64,000 nucleotides of DNA from Sphingomonas hengshuiensis (GTDB lineage Bacteria; Pseudomonadota; Alphaproteobacteria; Sphingomonadales; Sphingomonadaceae). The notes under the pieces are model-generated. The model was given only the letters and a program-made list of their open reading frames with translations. It searched no databases and was not told the origin of the DNA. The DNA is taken from contig NZ_CP010836.1 in the NCBI RefSeq assembly GCF_000935025.1, forward strand, positions 1,302,001 to 1,366,000, given 5' to 3'. Positions 61,425 to 64,000 of this stretch are shown here, piece after piece (position 1 is the stretch's first letter; every line of letters starts with the position of its first letter). The translations under genes and the position numbers were made by a program.

Positions 61425-62366
61425 CTAAAGCACCAGCCCCGCGACGGGATCGAGCCCGGCCATGATGTTCAGATTCTGGACCGCCGCGCCCGCCGCGCCC
61501 TTGCCCAGATTATCGAGCGTCGCGACCAGCCGCGCCTGGCCACGCTCGGCATTGCCGAACACGCGCAGGCTCAGCCGGTCGGTGCCGGCATCTTCCTCGA
61601 TCGACACCGCGGACACGTCGGCGGGCAGGACGCGCACCAGCGGGCTGTCCTTATACGCATCGCGCAGCGCGTTCTCGATCGCCTCGATCGACGGGCGGCG
61701 CGTGAAGCTGTGGAGGGGCAGGGGCACCTCGACGACCATCCCGCGATAAGTGCGGACGACCGCGGGCATGAAGATCGGCGGATGCTCGATCCGGGCATGC
61801 TTCTGCATCTCGGGCACATGCTTGTGGGCAAGGCCGAGGCCATAGCCGCGAAACGCCGTCTGGGTGAAATCGGCGGCGTCGCTGTCCTCGAACTCGGCGA
61901 TCATCGACTTGCCGCCGCCCGAATAGCCCGAGACGGCGTTGACGCTGAACGGAAAGTCGTGCGGCACCAGCCCGGCACGGACGAGCGGGCGGACCAGCGC
62001 GAGGAAGCCGGTGGGGTAGCAGCCGGGGTTGCTGACGCGCGCAGCGTCGGCGATCGCCGCCGCCTGGCCGGGCTCCAGCTCGGCAAAGCCATAGACCCAG
62101 TCGGGCGCGACGCGGTGCGCGGTCGATGCGTCGATCACGCGGACATGGCTGTTGCGGATCATCGCCACGGCTTCGCGTGCCGCATCGTCGGGTAGGCACA
62201 GGATCACGAAATCGGAGGAATTGAGCGCATCCTCGCGCTTGCGCGGGTCCTTGCGGTCCGAATCGGCCAGAATGATCGGCTCGATCCCCGGCCGTCCTTC
62301 CAGCCGTTCGCGAATCTCAAGCCCGGTGGTGCCGACGGCACCGTCGATGAACACCCGTGCGGTCAT
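61425..62366 (-). CDS. argC: N-acetyl-gamma-glutamyl-phosphate reductase (short type)
   Basis: A 313-residue arginine-biosynthesis enzyme of the shorter AGPR type. It has the NADP loop I-D-G-A-V-G-T-T-G-L, the active-site Cys116 in N-P-G-C-Y-P-T-G and G-Y-S-G-G-G-K-S. ATG 62366 overlaps the stop of the SH3 gene (ATGA). Confidence 0.95.
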   Translation of the reverse strand: MTARVFIDGAVGTTGLEIRERLEGRPGIEPIILADSDRKDPRKREDALNSSDFVILCLPDDAAREAVAMIRNSHVRVIDASTAHRVAPDWVYGFAELEPGQAAAIADAARVSNPGCYPTGFLALVRPLVRAGLVPHDFPFSVNAVSGYSGGGKSMIAEFEDSDAADFTQTAFRGYGLGLAHKHVPEMQKHARIEHPPIFMPAVVRTYRGMVVEVPLPLHSFTRRPSIEAIENALRDAYKDSPLVRVLPADVSAVSIEEDAGTDRLSLRVFGNAERGQARLVATLDNLGKGAAGAAVQNLNIMAGLDPVAGLVL

Positions 62367-62644
62367 GCCGACGTCCCCAACGCGCCGGCGTCGATATAGC
62401 CGACCAGGCCCGGGCCGGGCGCGACGCCCCAGGCATGGGTACCGGCGAGTTCGAGCACTTCGAATACATCGCCGATTACGAGGTCGGTCAGCCCGGCCGA
62501 ATCGCGCTGCGGACCCGCGCGCAGCACGGTTTGTGCAGTCACCACGCGCGGCATCGGCGCGGCGTAATGCGGCGCGAACACGCGGTCGGCGAGGCGGACA
62601 TCGGCGAGGTCGCGCCGCACCGCATCGCGCCGCGGGTCGATCAC
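62363..62644 (-). CDS. Small SH3-domain protein, N-terminal module of NlpC/P60 enzymes
   Basis: About 93 residues from GTG 62644. The sequence I-D-P-R-R-D-A-V-R-R-D-L-A-D-V-R-L-A and R-V-F-A-P-H-Y-A-A-P matches the N-terminal SH3-like region of NlpC/P60 dipeptidyl-peptidase VI-type cell-wall enzymes, but the catalytic Cys/His domain is absent: the gene stops after the SH3 domain and argC starts in the same four bases. The start is uncertain, because the frame stays open into the marR gene and no ATG lies near. It is either a decayed peptidase or a stand-alone ligand-binding domain. Confidence 0.62.
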   Translation of the reverse strand: MIDPRRDAVRRDLADVRLADRVFAPHYAAPMPRVVTAQTVLRAGPQRDSAGLTDLVIGDVFEVLELAGTHAWGVAPGPGLVGYIDAGALGTSA

Positions 62645-62672
62645 GGGCGAGCGGCCCGACAGGGCAAAGCGC

Positions 62673-63050
62673 TTACGCGCTGGCCCGTTGCCGATGGGGC
62701 TCGCCGATGGATTCGCCAGCGAGGAAATGCCCGAACTCTGCAAGAAACTCTGCCCCTTCTGCGGTGCGCGCGACGAAGATGTTACGCTTGTCCGTGTCAT
62801 CGCGCTGCCGGCGCAGATAGCCGAGCGTGCCTAGCCTATTCAAGGCGCGGGTTACTACAGGTTTGGAAACGTTCAATGCGCGCGCCAATCCGCGCACCGT
62901 ATGAGGGCCCGGTTCCAGATATACCAGCATCAAAAGCGCCATCTGGCGGTTCGTAAGATCGGGCTCTCCTGACCGTACATAATCAATAAGCGTTTGCTTC
63001 CAAGAGGATAGCGATGGGTCAGGTATCGCGTTCACGGCAAATTTACTCAT
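62673..63050 (-). CDS. MarR-family transcriptional regulator
   Basis: A 125-residue winged-helix protein: Q-M-A-L-L-M-L-V-Y-L-E, T-V-R-G-L-A-R-A-L-N-V-S-K-P-V-V-T-R-A-L (recognition helix), G-Y-L-R-R-Q-R-D-D-T-D-K-R (wing). It is shorter than typical MarR proteins (about 140-150). It faces secG across 184 bases and lies 28 bases upstream of the SH3 gene on the same strand. Confidence 0.84.
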   Translation of the reverse strand: MSKFAVNAIPDPSLSSWKQTLIDYVRSGEPDLTNRQMALLMLVYLEPGPHTVRGLARALNVSKPVVTRALNRLGTLGYLRRQRDDTDKRNIFVARTAEGAEFLAEFGHFLAGESIGEPHRQRASA

Positions 63051-63234
63051 CCGTTACGACCCCGGCACGGGCCGGTTGTAGATCAAAACGCAGCCGAGGG
63101 CCGCGGGTTTCAGTGCGTTGGCGAAATGTTTCAGTTTTGTTTGAAGGGCGCCGGGGCGTCCCGGGGCGGCTTGCCGGTTGATCCGGGGGCGCCGGTCGCC
63201 TATGTCGCCGCTTTCCCAAACAGGTCGGGTGTTG

Positions 63235-63627
63235 ATGTTCACTTTTCTGCTCGTCGTCCACGCTATCATCGCAGGCCTTCTGGTCGTGGTGATTCTCATG
63301 CAGCGCTCGGAAGGCGGCGGCCTCACCACTGGCGGCAGCCCGTCGGGGCTGATGTCGGCGCGGGGGGCGGCGGATTTCCTCACTCGGCTGACCTCGATCC
63401 TCGCGGCGATGTTCATCGGGATGAGTATCCTGCTCGCGGTGATCGCGGCGACGCGCCACTCGACGACGATCGACACCTCGCTTCAGCGCGCGCCCGTGGC
63501 GCCGGTGACCTCGCCCACGTCCGCGCCCGCGGTGCCCTTCGCGGTCGGCAACAGCGCCGCACCCGCTGCACCGGCTGCCGCGGCTCCCGCCGAAACGGGT
63601 AACGGCGCGGTTCCGCTCGCGCAGTAA
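63235..63627 (+). CDS. secG: Protein translocase subunit SecG
   Basis: A 130-residue SecG: two transmembrane helices (about 3-21 and 52-72) around the conserved loop V-V-V-I-L-M-Q-R-S-E-G-G-G-L. The Ala/Pro-rich C-terminal tail of 50 residues is typical of alphaproteobacteria. ATG 63235 gives the usual start M-F-T-F-L-L-V-V-H; longer frames lack similarity. A terminator follows. Confidence 0.94.
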   Translation: MFTFLLVVHAIIAGLLVVVILMQRSEGGGLTTGGSPSGLMSARGAADFLTRLTSILAAMFIGMSILLAVIAATRHSTTIDTSLQRAPVAPVTSPTSAPAVPFAVGNSAAPAAPAAAAPAETGNGAVPLAQ

Positions 63628-63647
63628 TCGCGCGAAGCCCTCGCTTC

Positions 63648-63668
63648 CGCCCGGTCAACGGGCGTTTT
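63648..63668 (+). terminator. Intrinsic terminator after secG
   Basis: CGCCCG (63648-63653) and CGGGCG (63659-63664) with a 5-base loop and TTTT (63665-63668), 21 bases after the secG stop. Confidence 0.68.
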
Positions 63669-63730
63669 ACCATTAATTTGGATTCGCGCGCTTGTCGGCG
63701 CGCGCATTCTCACGCTAGGCGTTTTCTCCC

Positions 63731-64000
63731 ATGGCGCGGTATATTTTCATCACCGGCGGCGTGGTCTCCTCGCTGGGCAAGGGTCTGATGGCGGCAAGCC
63801 TCGCGGCGTTGCTCCAGGCCCGAGGCTATCGAGTCCGCATCCGCAAGTTCGATCCCTATCTCAACGTCGACCCCGGCACGATGTCGCCGCACCAACATGG
63901 TGAGGTCTATGTCACAGATGACGGCGCCGAGACCGATCTCGACCTCGGCCATTATGAGCGGTTCACCGGAGTCGCGTCGCGCCAGTCGGACAACGTCACC
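63731..64000 (+). CDS. pyrG: CTP synthase, N-terminal part (runs off the window)
   Basis: The first 90 residues of CTP synthase, the enzyme that aminates UTP. The start [18 protein letters not shown] is the synthetase-domain P-loop; [15 protein letters not shown] and [23 protein letters not shown] follow. The gene continues beyond base 64000. The order secG-pyrG is conserved in alphaproteobacteria. Confidence 0.98.
   Translation, partial: MARYIFITGGVVSSLGKGLMAASLAALLQARGYRVRIRKFDPYLNVDPGTMSPHQHGEVYVTDDGAETDLDLGHYERFTGVASRQSDNVT

Noticed and set aside
57291..62195. A 1634-codon open frame on the plus strand opposite the Entner-Doudoroff genes
   Set aside because: It is antisense to edd, pgl, zwf and argC, has no recognisable motifs, and its composition (Arg/Ala/Gly/His-rich) is the usual shadow of GC-rich coding sequence.

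Overview
The window is one contiguous stretch of a GC-rich alphaproteobacterial chromosome, most likely a Sphingomonas-type member of the Sphingomonadales. The evidence is the zwf-pgl-edd-glk-eda Entner-Doudoroff cluster, a LigW-type 5-carboxyvanillate decarboxylase with its metal ligands at the family positions, many TonB-dependent receptors (TBDRs) with FecI/FecR partners, and typical intergenic palindromes. Only sequence reading was possible. Names rest on motifs, family resemblance and context.

Layout. (1) 1-3962: end of a TBDR, a secreted serine hydrolase, an AAHS-type MFS transporter and ligW, which reads as uptake and turnover of a lignin-derived aromatic acid. (2) 4132-5618: a MarR-acetyltransferase fusion translationally coupled to a second acetyltransferase. 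(3) 5744-15882: an iron locus with a Fur-like box, ECF sigma, FecR, siderophore-type TBDR, PepSY membrane protein, small DUF proteins, a dedicated TonB and a second TBDR. Most of these genes overlap by a few bases. (4) 16061-22394 (minus): a second sigma/FecR/TBDR system followed by a PhoD-family phosphatase. (5) 22604-29372: a secreted protein of unknown function, diverging from an operon in which the two halves of a VioB-like enzyme are separate genes in swapped order, followed by a TBDR and a VTT-domain membrane protein. (6) 29799-35815: a third sigma/FecR/TBDR system followed by a secreted FG-GAP beta-propeller protein. (7) About 36 kb: tRNA-Lys with a recombinase remnant at its 3' side.

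(8) From 36.4 kb to the right edge the content is mostly housekeeping. It holds the rod-shape operon mreB-mreC-mreD-mrdA-rodA (minus), mutL, map, a CAP-domain protein, rpsF-rpsR-rplI, fabD-fabG-acpP-fabF-mltG, the Entner-Doudoroff operon, argC with a small SH3 protein and a MarR regulator, secG, and the start of pyrG. A compact cassette at 55.0-55.5 kb, a GIY-YIG nuclease gene between two copies of a 30-bp-arm palindrome, sits between mltG and eda and looks like a small mobile unit.

The most unusual items are the split and permuted VioB-like pair (23878-26816), the palindrome-flanked GIY-YIG cassette (55031-55493), the three sigma/FecR/TBDR systems each followed by different accessory genes, and a 25-residue lipoprotein-like ORF at 46847.
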